Of a DNA stretch of 37,399 nucleotides, positions 7,202 to 14,806 are shown piece after piece. The DNA is taken from positions 1 through 37,399 of the forward strand of contig CAMJFC010000026.1 in assembly GCA_946404865.1 (NCBI GenBank). Reading direction: 5' to 3'. Position 1 is the stretch's first letter. The number at the start of each line of letters is the position of its first letter. The notes under the pieces are model-generated. The model saw only the letters and a list, made by a program, of their open reading frames with translations. It searched no databases and was not told the origin of the DNA. Source of the DNA: an uncultured Prevotellaceae bacterium (lineage in GTDB: Bacteria > Bacteroidota > Bacteroidia > Bacteroidales > Bacteroidaceae). Position numbers and translations under genes: made by a program.

Positions 7202-7696
7202 ATGATGCGAGACTTTGCAGCAATAGATTTTGAGACGGCCAACAATGAGCGCTCTTCGGTTTGTTCCGTCGGCATCGTCATCGTACGTGACGGTGAAATA
7301 GTGGATTCGTTCTACTCCCTCATCCAACCCGAGCCGAACTACTATAACTATTGGTGTTCACAGGTTCATGGTCTTTGCCGCGAGGACACAGAAGAGGCTC
7401 CTGTCTTCCCCAAAGTGTGGGCTCAGATTGAGCCACTCATTGAAGGCTTGCCGCTCGTTGCCCACAACAAACGCTTTGACGAAGGGTGTCTGAGAGCAGT
7501 GTTCCGAGTCTATGGGATGGACTACCCTGACTACATATTCTACGACACACTTAGAGCCTCACGCCGCGCGCTTCCTGGTTTGGAGAACCACCAACTTCAA
7601 ACGGTGGCAGCAGCGTGCGGCTATTATCTAAAGAACCATCATCACGCCCTCGCCGATGCAGAGGCTTGTGCATGGATAGCAAGAGAGATACTGTAA
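7202..7696 (+). CDS. DEDDh 3'-5' exonuclease (DnaQ/RNase T-like)
   Basis: This 164-residue exonuclease domain has the three Exo motifs: FAAIDFETAN (D9, E11), VAHNKRFDEG (Exo II Asp) and HHALADAEACA (Exo III His and Asp). Enzymes of this fold remove nucleotides from 3' ends of DNA or RNA using two metal ions. It lacks the extra domains of polymerase epsilon subunits, so it is a stand-alone nuclease. It starts directly after the stop of the deiminase gene (ATGATG at 7202; the first ATG is taken) and is most likely the last gene of that operon. As the most plausible nucleic-acid effector in the cassette, it may degrade invading DNA or RNA; this is inference. Confidence 0.85.
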   Translation: MMRDFAAIDFETANNERSSVCSVGIVIVRDGEIVDSFYSLIQPEPNYYNYWCSQVHGLCREDTEEAPVFPKVWAQIEPLIEGLPLVAHNKRFDEGCLRAVFRVYGMDYPDYIFYDTLRASRRALPGLENHQLQTVAAACGYYLKNHHHALADAEACAWIAREIL

Positions 7697-7756
7697 AAAA
7701 TATGGTGTAGGATGCAACATTTTTAGTTCTTGTTATACATTAAATAAAAAAAGGTG

Positions 7757-7764
7757 TATATTTG
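7757..7764 (+). promoter_or_regulatory. -7 box before the RhuM-Fic gene
   Basis: TATATTTG followed by C lies 17 nt before the ATG at 7782. A TTG 24 nt upstream (7730-7732) is slightly too far for the usual spacing. This suggests that RhuM-Fic is transcribed separately from the exonuclease operon. Confidence 0.5.
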
Positions 7765-7781
7765 CAGAAGGATTAAGAACT

Positions 7782-8780
7782 ATGGAAGAGAATAAGATTG
7801 TAATCTATCAGACGGATGACGGGCAAACACAGATTGATGTCCGTCTGGAGAACGAGACGGTGTGGCTGACACAGGCTCAGATGGCCGCTCTTTTTCAGAA
7901 AGACAGAACTGTAATAACTCGCCACATCAATAATGTTTTTAATGAAGGTGAGTTGAACAGAGAAGAGGTGTGTGCAATATTTGCACATACCACTCGACAT
8001 GGTGCGATTGAAGGGAAACAACAGACACAAGAAACCGTGCTATATAACCTTGATGTCATCATCTCCGTTGGCTATCGTGTGAAGAGCAAACGTGGTACAG
8101 CCTTTCGTATTTGGGCCCGTAAAATTATCAAGGACTATCTAGTAAAAGGCTATGCGGTCAATGAGCGCATCCGAAAGGAACAGATTGGCGAGCTGCGCCA
8201 ACTTATTGGAATGTTGGGGCGCACTATCCAGAATCAGCCGCTATTGTCCAACGATGAAAACAATGCCCTGTTTAAAGTGGTGACGGATTATACATACGCG
8301 CTCGACACGCTTGATAATTACGACTATGAGCGGCTCTCCATCGATAAGACGACCAAAGAAGAGCCCTTCCATGCCACCTATGAGAATGCGATGGAGGCTA
8401 TCAATGGCTTGCGCGAAAAGTTTGGAGGTTCAGCACTCTTTGGTAATGAGAAGGACGATTCCTTTAAGAGCAGTATTGGTCAGATCTATCAGACCTTTGG
8501 AGGTGAAGAACTTTATCCCAGTGTAGAGGAGAAAGCCGCCATGTTGCTCTATCTCGTCACCAAGAACCATTCCTTTAGTGATGGCAACAAGCGTATTGCC
8601 GCCACTCTCTTCCTCTGGTTTCTTAACAACAACCATATACTATATCGTAAAGACGGTTCCAAACGGTTGGCTGACAATACGCTCGTTGCACTGACACTAA
8701 TGATTGCCGAGAGTAAAACAGAGGAGAAGGATGTGATGGTGAAGGTTGTAGTGAACTTGATTAACCAGCAGAATGAATAA
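7782..8780 (+). CDS. RhuM-Fic fusion protein (Fic/DOC-family AMP transferase)
   Basis: This 332-residue protein has two parts. Residues 1-125 are of the RhuM type (IYQTDDGQTQIDVRLENETVWLTQAQMA, LFQKDRTVITRHI, FRIWARKIIKDYLVKGYAVNE). Residues 190-330 form a Fic domain with the active-site motif HSFSDGNKR at 263-271. Fic enzymes usually transfer AMP from ATP to a target hydroxyl and can act as toxins. I see no obvious inhibitory (S/T)xxxE(G/N) motif, but cannot exclude one. The RhuM-type N terminus probably binds DNA (helix-turn-helix-like). This fusion is common in Bacteroidota accessory regions, next to restriction systems or alone. No separate small antitoxin gene is seen beside it. Confidence 0.9.
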   Translation: MEENKIVIYQTDDGQTQIDVRLENETVWLTQAQMAALFQKDRTVITRHINNVFNEGELNREEVCAIFAHTTRHGAIEGKQQTQETVLYNLDVIISVGYRVKSKRGTAFRIWARKIIKDYLVKGYAVNERIRKEQIGELRQLIGMLGRTIQNQPLLSNDENNALFKVVTDYTYALDTLDNYDYERLSIDKTTKEEPFHATYENAMEAINGLREKFGGSALFGNEKDDSFKSSIGQIYQTFGGEELYPSVEEKAAMLLYLVTKNHSFSDGNKRIAATLFLWFLNNNHILYRKDGSKRLADNTLVALTLMIAESKTEEKDVMVKVVVNLINQQNE

Positions 8781-8811
8781 CGCATTTGCTGACGCAGAAA
8801 CATGTGCCTGA
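8773..8811 (+). pseudogene. Possible remnant of an exonuclease 3' end
   Basis: Directly after, and overlapping the end of, the Fic gene a short frame reads MNNAFADAETCA then stop. AFADAETCA matches the Exo III motif ALADAEACA of the exonuclease at 7202-7696 in 7 of 9 residues, with different codons. It may be the scar of a second, diverged exonuclease copy, left when the Fic gene entered or when alleles recombined. It is short enough to be chance. Confidence 0.3.
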
Positions 8812-8840
8812 ATTTTTATAAATCACTTAATTTTATTGAT

Positions 8841-9338
8841 ATGATAGATTTTGATATTGACGGCATTCGTGAAGTAATAAAAGATTTGCCTTATGAAGAC
8901 AAATTGGCTTTTCTGGAAGATAAGGAAATGGAACTCAATGAAGAATTGGAAGCCATAGAGTTGTTATTGTCTGATATTTCGTTCATAAAAGATGACATAC
9001 GAACTGAGAAGAATGACAAAATGTGCAAACAAGTTCTGCAATCGTTAAAAGACAACGGTTATGACATGGACTTGGACAGTAATGGTAACTTGACATTCCC
9101 ACTCGGATTGGTCGACATTATCATTAGCATGCAATTCCTTGACACCAAAGTTGATTTCTCTTTCAAAGCAAGCCAAAAACAGCTCACAATCTGCGAACTT
9201 ATCAGTTCCATTTTGCCTGAGTTCAAAGTTGATGGCAATTACTTCAGCCAGGAAGTGCAAGAAGAGGAAATCTGCAAATGTGTTGTGGATGTGGTTGATA
9301 CATTGATGAATCATAAAGAAAGGTTTCTGAATATCTGA
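8841..9338 (+). CDS. Hypothetical acidic protein
   Basis: This 165-residue protein is not recognised. Residues 1-55 are acidic and helical (DIDGIREVIKDLPYEDKLAFLEDKEMELNEELEAIELLL), with a likely short coiled coil. The rest contains SLKDNGYDMDLDSNGNLTFPLGL and several Cys. No membrane segment or signal peptide is present. A longer start at 8802 would fall inside the possible exonuclease remnant, so I prefer the ATG at 8841. No ribosome-binding site is visible at either position. It lies between the Fic gene and the DUF262 pair, 88 nt before the latter, and could belong to either. Confidence 0.65.
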   Translation: MIDFDIDGIREVIKDLPYEDKLAFLEDKEMELNEELEAIELLLSDISFIKDDIRTEKNDKMCKQVLQSLKDNGYDMDLDSNGNLTFPLGLVDIIISMQFLDTKVDFSFKASQKQLTICELISSILPEFKVDGNYFSQEVQEEEICKCVVDVVDTLMNHKERFLNI

Positions 9339-9426
9339 TGACAAGTTTTTTATCACTGACATACATTAGACTACGGATGAGGTGTGAGCGACAGCATGTA
9401 ATAACTTCAATAAAAAAACTTCGTAT

Positions 9427-11169
9427 ATGGCAGAAAATAAAATCGGACTAAAATCGGTAAGTGAACTTCTTGGGATGAAGTTCTTTATACCAAGTTACCA
9501 ACGAGGATACCGTTGGACAGACCTGCAAATTGAAAACTTGCTAAATGATATTTTGGAGTTCAGCAAGGGAGTTGACGGTGAGTTCTATTGTCTACAACCA
9601 TTAGTCGTAAAAAAGCGAAGAAAAGAAAATTTGCTTGCTGAAATAAAGAAGGCAAATTCAATCGAAGATGTAAAAAAGTTACTTAAAGGGGAATGGATTG
9701 TCATTGATGGACAACAGCGTTTAACTACCATTTATTTGATTTTAAAAGCATTGGAGAATGAAAAGTGTCCATCTATAGAATATGAGCGAGAGTCATACAT
9801 CGAAGTGTGCGATTCGAGCGATAAGATTAAGAAAGATAATATCGAAATATACCATTTGACGAGTGCTAAATACTTCATAGATAGGTGGATTCATTTAGAA
9901 AAACGAAACGATGAAGAAAAGAACTGGATTAATCCAAAGGATGTTAAAATAGACATCGAGGTGTTTCGCAACAAGATTTTAGAACAGACCAAATTCATTT
10001 TCTATAATGTTGGAACCGAAGAGCAAGAACACGATATTTTCAACAATCTTAATTCTGGTAAAATTGCCTTGACGAATGCAGAGCTTATCAAAGCTTTGTT
10101 TTTGAACAAAGTAGGGAAGGAAGATATTGCACACCGCGAAGTAGAGCAACGTTTGGTTGCCGATGAATTTGACCAAATAGAACGCACATTACGGCAGGAT
10201 GATTTCTGGTATTTTCTTGCAGGTAACACACCCAAACCATCTTCCTGTGTCAATTTGCTGTTTGATTTAATGCTTGAATCGAGTGTGCAAAATGGCAAAT
10301 ATCGTACTGATGAACCTTTTAGAACATTCTTCTATTTCAATGATTTGATAAATGGGGACAAAGAACCATACAAACAGTCAAAGGACACTTGGGAAGATGT
10401 TCGAAAAGTATTCCATATTACGGAAGGATGGTTCAAAGATTCTGTAATGTACAATCTCATCGGTTATCACAGAGCCGCCAATGGAGGAAAAACATTATGC
10501 GAAATCTACAAGAAATTTTGCGAAGAAAAGTCAAAAAAGGGATTCAAGAAATGGCTTGTCGATGAATGTAAGAATCACATAGACTATCCTGATGGTTTTA
10601 TGCAATTAAGGTATGATGAAAACAAGGATAAGGTTTTCAATTTACTGCTATTGTTCAATATCGCAACTCTGAATGAAAGGCCACAAGAGGCTGTCAAGTT
10701 CTCTTTTGCAAATCTTCATAAATACAACTGGGATGTGGAGCATATATCGCCACAAAATCCCCAAAATGATGATGACTTGAAAAAAGCTGTTGAGAAGTTC
10801 AATGATAACGAATATCTCAAAAATCTTATTGATGCCCTAAATAAGGAAGAAAAAGACACAAATATCATTGAAGAAGAAAGGGCGAAGTATTTTGCTGCTG
10901 GCGATGACTTAATGGGCATTCAGAACTTAACTCTTCTTACAGAACACGATAATCGAGGCATTGGAAACAAGTTCTTTTTTGAAAAGAGACAGAAACTTCA
11001 AGAGTATTATCAGCAAGGCAGTTTCATTCCTGCTTGCAGTATGAATGTCTTTATGAAGTTCTATTCCGATAATCCTGAACAAATGGCATTTTGGGATGAA
11101 AACGACAGAAAGTCATACAAAAACAAACTTGAACAAACTATTAAAAAATTCTTTGACAATGAGCAATAA
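9427..11169 (+). CDS. DUF262-DUF1524 protein (GmrSD/BrxU/SspE-like nuclease)
   Basis: This 580-residue protein opens with a DUF262 domain: PSYQRGYRW (22-30) and the nucleotide-binding signature IDGQQRLTT (93-101). It ends with a DUF1524-type HNH nuclease region: WDVEHISPQ (from residue 435, putative catalytic His439), then MGIQNLTLLTEHDNRGIGNKFFFEKR. The same domain pair is found in modification-dependent or modification-sensing restriction proteins such as GmrSD (glucosylated hydroxymethylcytosine), BrxU and SspE. The expected job is NTP-controlled DNA nicking or cleavage. It overlaps the next DUF262 gene by 11 nt. The gene is clearly AT-rich compared with clpB or glf, in keeping with horizontal transfer. 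The DNA feature it recognises cannot be read from the sequence. Confidence 0.9.
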   Translation: MAENKIGLKSVSELLGMKFFIPSYQRGYRWTDLQIENLLNDILEFSKGVDGEFYCLQPLVVKKRRKENLLAEIKKANSIEDVKKLLKGEWIVIDGQQRLTTIYLILKALENEKCPSIEYERESYIEVCDSSDKIKKDNIEIYHLTSAKYFIDRWIHLEKRNDEEKNWINPKDVKIDIEVFRNKILEQTKFIFYNVGTEEQEHDIFNNLNSGKIALTNAELIKALFLNKVGKEDIAHREVEQRLVADEFDQIERTLRQDDFWYFLAGNTPKPSSCVNLLFDLMLESSVQNGKYRTDEPFRTFFYFNDLINGDKEPYKQSKDTWEDVRKVFHITEGWFKDSVMYNLIGYHRAANGGKTLCEIYKKFCEEKSKKGFKKWLVDECKNHIDYPDGFMQLRYDENKDKVFNLLLLFNIATLNERPQEAVKFSFANLHKYNWDVEHISPQNPQNDDDLKKAVEKFNDNEYLKNLIDALNKEEKDTNIIEEERAKYFAAGDDLMGIQNLTLLTEHDNRGIGNKFFFEKRQKLQEYYQQGSFIPACSMNVFMKFYSDNPEQMAFWDENDRKSYKNKLEQTIKKFFDNEQ

Positions 11170-13462
11170 TACATCAAATTATCAAAAATACACTTTTCCA
11201 AAATTGTTGGAGCAATATGATAAAATACTGGTTCCAATGATTCAGCGTGATTACGCTCAGGGACGGACAGATAAAAAAGCAGAAGATGTCAGAAATAATT
11301 TACTGAACGACATTTTCAGTGGCAATGAAGTCCACTTTAACCTTGTGTTTGGTTCTAAAGAAAAACGAATTATCGACGGCGAAGAAAAGAACTGTTTCAT
11401 TCCCGTTGATGGGCAGCAACGATTGACAACGCTTTTCTTGTTGCATCTTTATGGTCAAAAAGCAGGAAAAACAAATACAGAACTTTATTTGTCTAAATTC
11501 TCATACGACACGCGTCGTGCTGCATCAGACTTTTGCAAAAGCATTACGAGCGAAGAATGGGCTGTCCCAAATGACAAAAACGTTTCTGATGTTATAAAGG
11601 ATTTTTCCTGGTTTATGAATTATTGGGAGAAAGACCCGACCGTGGAAGGAATGTTGAATATGTTAGATGCCATTCACAAAAAATGTAAGAAAATAACTGA
11701 CTATCCAAATTTGGAAAAGGTTACTTTCTTCTTCTTTGATTTGGAATCCAACGGCTTGAACGAGAATCTTTATCTGAAAATGAACTCTCGTGGCAAACCC
11801 TTGACTGCTTTCGAGAATTTGAAAGCAAAGATGGAGAAGGTCTTGCCAGAAGATATTGAAATTGAAGATAAATGTTTCCCTAAATGTGACGCTTCACCCA
11901 AAGACAGTTTCAAAGCAAAGTGGAAATATTTTATGGATAGAAACTGGACTGAAGCATTTTGGGACAAGGAACATCCTGAAAATTACGATGAAAGCATAAC
12001 AAAATTCATCGTTCGTTTCTTGGCGGGTTATTGGGCAGCGTATGGCACAGATGAAGAACAAATGGCTAAAGACCTGCAGTCCCTAAACAGCAAAGATAGT
12101 TATGCTGATTTTATACCGTTTGAACCTATAAAAATTGTACTGGATTTAGAAAAAGCTTTTCCGAAATTGGCCTATGCCCTGACAACAGCCCCCAAAATTA
12201 CCCCTTATTGGAGTAATGACGCAATAAAAGTATCGGACAAATCCGAATATAAATTCTTGGCTGTCATTTTTACTTATGTCTTGTTCGACGGTGATAAAGA
12301 TGCGATGAGATTTGCCTGGAACATGGCAGAAAACTATGTTACAGGATATGATAACTACATTACATTTTGTGAACGAGCTAAAGAGATTCTTGATAGTTAT
12401 AAACCTGAACCAAATGCTTTCTATAAAACTCTATCTAACCATTTTTTTACCAATCCCTCAGAACAACTAAAAGAAGAAATCGCAAAAGCCAAGCAAATCC
12501 TTGATGAAAGCGGGAATTTACGTAAACATGAAGGTTCTTGCAAAAAAGAAGATGGTTCAGCCTATCATACCTGGGAAGAGATTATCAACGATGCCGAAAA
12601 GTTGTATTTCTTCAAAGGTGCTATTGCATTTCTCTTCAATGACGTCAACGGACAACCAACAGCATGGAACCACTTTGACCATAAACTGGAAATAGCGAAA
12701 CAAATATTCGATGCAAAAGGGTTGAGAAAAGATTATTTGATTAACACATTACTCTGTCTATACAGCTATTGTGATCAATGGGATGACCAATTATGTTGGT
12801 CTCACAAAATATTCAATGGCTTGGCGACAACATGGAAAGAGAATATTTTAACACTGACTGATAGAAATAGAAACTATCAATATGTATATGCCTCCCCTGT
12901 ACATCATATTCTGATGGGATACGAACCTAGAAATAGAGATGAAATCAATGATAATAGAATTAAGACATTAGCAAACTGCTCTTTAATAGAATATATTATT
13001 AATAAGCAAAAAGAATATAACAAGAAGGATATGTACATCCGATCGCCCCATGATGCATTATATTTCTGTAATGCTAAGCGTGGGGTTTTGCTATCATACG
13101 ACGATAGAAACAAGGTCATTCTCGAGATGATGCTAAAAGACACCAGGTTTCAACTCAATAATAAGGACGTGGTTATTCCTAACACGAATCTACTTTGGGG
13201 CTTTGATATTGATATAATATACAAAGAACAAAATAAAACTATTTATTTTAGATGGTATAGGGAGAGGAATAACCAAGCCTATGATATTTATCTAATGGAT
13301 AACAATTGGAATTACATACATCGGCCAAATAAAAAAGAGACAGAACAAGGTGATAGAAAGGATTACTACTGTTTTAATGTCGATACAAAAACGGCCAATG
13401 TTGTGGAATCGATTATCGAAAAATTGAAATCCGAACAATCAGAGATAGATTCAAACACATAG
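11159..13462 (+). CDS. Second DUF262 protein, partner of the upstream gene
   Basis: This 767-residue protein has an N-terminal DUF262 domain with VPMIQRDYAQGR and IPVDGQQRLTTLFLLH, plus NLYLKMNSRGKPLTAFENLKAKM, as in DUF262 proteins. No EHI-type DUF1524 motif is visible in the long C-terminal part, so it probably has no HNH nuclease of its own. The region after about residue 400 is not recognised; the last 120 residues (LLWGFDIDIIYKEQNKTIYFRWYRERN) look beta-rich. I use the ATG at 11159, 11 nt before the end of the first gene; the longer frame from 11096 overlaps by 74 nt and is unlikely. Tight overlap implies a two-subunit complex in which this protein may sense or regulate and its partner cuts. 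Confidence 0.88.
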   Translation: MSNNTSNYQKYTFPKLLEQYDKILVPMIQRDYAQGRTDKKAEDVRNNLLNDIFSGNEVHFNLVFGSKEKRIIDGEEKNCFIPVDGQQRLTTLFLLHLYGQKAGKTNTELYLSKFSYDTRRAASDFCKSITSEEWAVPNDKNVSDVIKDFSWFMNYWEKDPTVEGMLNMLDAIHKKCKKITDYPNLEKVTFFFFDLESNGLNENLYLKMNSRGKPLTAFENLKAKMEKVLPEDIEIEDKCFPKCDASPKDSFKAKWKYFMDRNWTEAFWDKEHPENYDESITKFIVRFLAGYWAAYGTDEEQMAKDLQSLNSKDSYADFIPFEPIKIVLDLEKAFPKLAYALTTAPKITPYWSNDAIKVSDKSEYKFLAVIFTYVLFDGDKDAMRFAWNMAENYVTGYDNYITFCERAKEILDSYKPEPNAFYKTLSNHFFTNPSEQLKEEIAKAKQILDESGNLRKHEGSCKKEDGSAYHTWEEIINDAEKLYFFKGAIAFLFNDVNGQPTAWNHFDHKLEIAKQIFDAKGLRKDYLINTLLCLYSYCDQWDDQLCWSHKIFNGLATTWKENILTLTDRNRNYQYVYASPVHHILMGYEPRNRDEINDNRIKTLANCSLIEYIINKQKEYNKKDMYIRSPHDALYFCNAKRGVLLSYDDRNKVILEMMLKDTRFQLNNKDVVIPNTNLLWGFDIDIIYKEQNKTIYFRWYRERNNQAYDIYLMDNNWNYIHRPNKKETEQGDRKDYYCFNVDTKTANVVESIIEKLKSEQSEIDSNT

Positions 13463-13480
13463 TTATTTGTCTAATACACT

Positions 13481-13996
13481 ATGTTTCAATACATCTCCAA
13501 CTCCTCCCACTACAAAGATGTGCTTTCACGGGTTCCGTCCGTGAAGCACATGCTATGGATTGGTACCGCTGATATCAAAGACCTGTATGTGGAGGTTGAC
13601 GGCGAGAAGAAGCCGCTGTTGGCAGTGCTTGCCCAACTCATTCGGCGTGGTGTGGAGGTAAGGCTCATTCATGCCAAAGAACCGGGGCCGAACTTTCGTG
13701 AGGACTTTGACAAGTACCCGGTACTCTACGACCGCTTAGAACGGGTGCTTTGTCCGCGTGTTCATTTCAAGATGCTTGTCTTTGATGGCAAGGAAGTGTA
13801 TGTTGGCAGTGCTAACCTGACGGGTGCCGGCATCGGGATGAAGGCTGAAACGACTCGTAACTTCGAGGCTGGCATCCTGACGGATGAACCCGAAATCGTG
13901 GAACAGGCCATGAATCAATTTGATGAGGTGTGGATGGGAAAGCACTGCAAATCATGCAAACGTAGAGAGTTCTGTCCTGACCCGATAGTATATTGA
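13481..13996 (+). CDS. PLD-family nuclease/phosphodiesterase with C-terminal Cys cluster
   Basis: This 171-residue protein has a single phospholipase-D motif, HFKMLVFDGKEVYVGSANLT (H95, K97, D102, then GSxN), so an active enzyme would need a dimer. Proteins of this size include Nuc-type nucleases and nuclease parts of restriction systems. The last 20 residues carry CKSCKRREFC, a likely zinc-binding cluster. No signal peptide is seen, so it is cytoplasmic, unlike the periplasmic Nuc. It starts 18 nt after the second DUF262 gene and is presumably co-transcribed. It may be an accessory nuclease of the DUF262 system. Its base composition is closer to the flanks than to the DUF262 genes. Confidence 0.85.
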   Translation: MFQYISNSSHYKDVLSRVPSVKHMLWIGTADIKDLYVEVDGEKKPLLAVLAQLIRRGVEVRLIHAKEPGPNFREDFDKYPVLYDRLERVLCPRVHFKMLVFDGKEVYVGSANLTGAGIGMKAETTRNFEAGILTDEPEIVEQAMNQFDEVWMGKHCKSCKRREFCPDPIVY

Positions 13997-14038
13997 CACT
14001 CCATTCACAAATAAGACTTAAATACCAATAACACCGTT

Positions 14039-14437
14039 ATGAAAGTATATTTTGCAGGATCAATCCGAGGCGGGCGCGTTGATGCCGCCTTATATGAACG
14101 ACTGATTAAATACATTCAGAAGACTGACGTGGTGCTGACAGAACATGTCGGCAACCTCAATTTGTCAGAAGAAGGGCAAACTGTAACCGATATATACAAC
14201 CAAGATACTACTTGGCTACGTGAAAGTGACGTCCTGATAGCCGAGTGTACTTGTCCGTCTTTGGGTGTTGGTTATGAGTTGGCATACGCTGAGCGTTTCC
14301 AGAAACCTTGCCATATCTTCTACAACAAGAATAGAACAAACCTCTCGGCAATGCTGGCTGGAAATAGTTTCTACAACATCCATCCCTATGAGGATGAAGC
14401 TGAAATATATCCTATCATAGACAGCATATTAAAATGA
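14039..14437 (+). CDS. DNPH1/RCL-like 2'-deoxynucleoside 5'-phosphate N-hydrolase
   Basis: This 132-residue enzyme belongs to the nucleoside 2-deoxyribosyltransferase fold and matches the DNPH1/RCL branch closely: YFAGSIRGGR (residues 4-13), VVLTEHVGN, DTTWLRESDVLIAE, and the signature PSLGVGYELAYA with the putative catalytic Glu at 80, then LSAMLAGNS. DNPH1 cleaves the base from deoxynucleoside monophosphates and is known in animals to destroy 5-hydroxymethyl-dUMP. Placed 42 nt after the PLD gene and downstream of two DUF262 genes, it may remove modified nucleotides that some phages use. The reading frame ends at a TGA next to a run of four A, and a protein-like tail continues in the +1 frame, so the gene may be frameshifted near its end with the core intact. 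Confidence 0.88.
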   Translation: MKVYFAGSIRGGRVDAALYERLIKYIQKTDVVLTEHVGNLNLSEEGQTVTDIYNQDTTWLRESDVLIAECTCPSLGVGYELAYAERFQKPCHIFYNKNRTNLSAMLAGNSFYNIHPYEDEAEIYPIIDSILK

Positions 14438-14516
14438 CGGTATAACGGAAGACATTGCGGACAAGGTCATTGCCATCCTAAACCGTGACTCTCTAACACG
14501 TCATGGAGAAATATAA
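14433..14516 (+). pseudogene. Out-of-frame C-terminal tail of the DNPH1-like gene
   Basis: If one A of the AAAA run at 14431-14434 is removed, the DNPH1-like frame continues through NDGITEDIADKVIAIL and NRDSLTRHGEI to a TAA at 14514-14516, adding about 27 residues. The tail has normal coding character (amphipathic helix). It may be an original C terminus lost by a one-base insertion, or the remnant of another gene. Confidence 0.35.
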
Positions 14517-14601
14517 TACAAACTGATTTCATAACTGGTATTGTCATTCCTCCTTATTGTGGAGCTGTAGGAACTTGTGTGATTAAAATGACGTTTTGTT
14601 T

Positions 14602-14634
14602 AACCTCTGCCACAAACTGGCGGAGGTTTTTGTT
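14602..14634 (+). terminator. Terminator of the DUF262-PLD-DNPH1 set
   Basis: An 11-bp stem (AACCTCTGCCA / TGGCGGAGGTT, one G-T pair, 5-nt loop) is followed directly by a T-rich tract (TTTGTTT). It lies 165 nt after the DNPH1-like stop and closes the plus-strand set from 9427. Confidence 0.75.
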
Positions 14635-14780
14635 TACTTTGCAGCATCATCAAAAAAACGAGGACAATGGCAAAGAATAATGGAATACCTTCAGAGAGCG
14701 GAGTTACTGATGCTCAAAAAGGGGAAATCGGACAAGAAATTCTTAAACAATGTTAAAACCGTGAAACGGGCAATTTTTAT
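14635..14780 (+). other. Short transcription unit with a 29-codon ORF
   Basis: Right after the terminator there is a -7-like box (TTTACTTTGCAG, 14632-14643), then a purine-rich GAGGACA and an ATG at 14667 opening a 29-codon frame (14667-14756) that starts MAKNNGIPSES. A weak hairpin CCGT-gaa-ACGG followed by a T-rich stretch lies at 14759-14780. This could be a small protein, a leader peptide for the AAA+ gene, a small RNA, or the N-terminal scrap of a lost gene. Together with the tail and terminator it fills the 369-nt gap 14438-14806. Confidence 0.35.
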
Positions 14781-14806
14781 TTGAAATTTATTCTGAAAAT
14801 GTCTAT

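Noticed and set aside
11096..11158. Longer N terminus for the second DUF262 protein
   Set aside because: It would overlap the upstream gene by 74 nt. The ATG at 11159 gives a normal short overlap and a protein starting just before the DUF262 domain.
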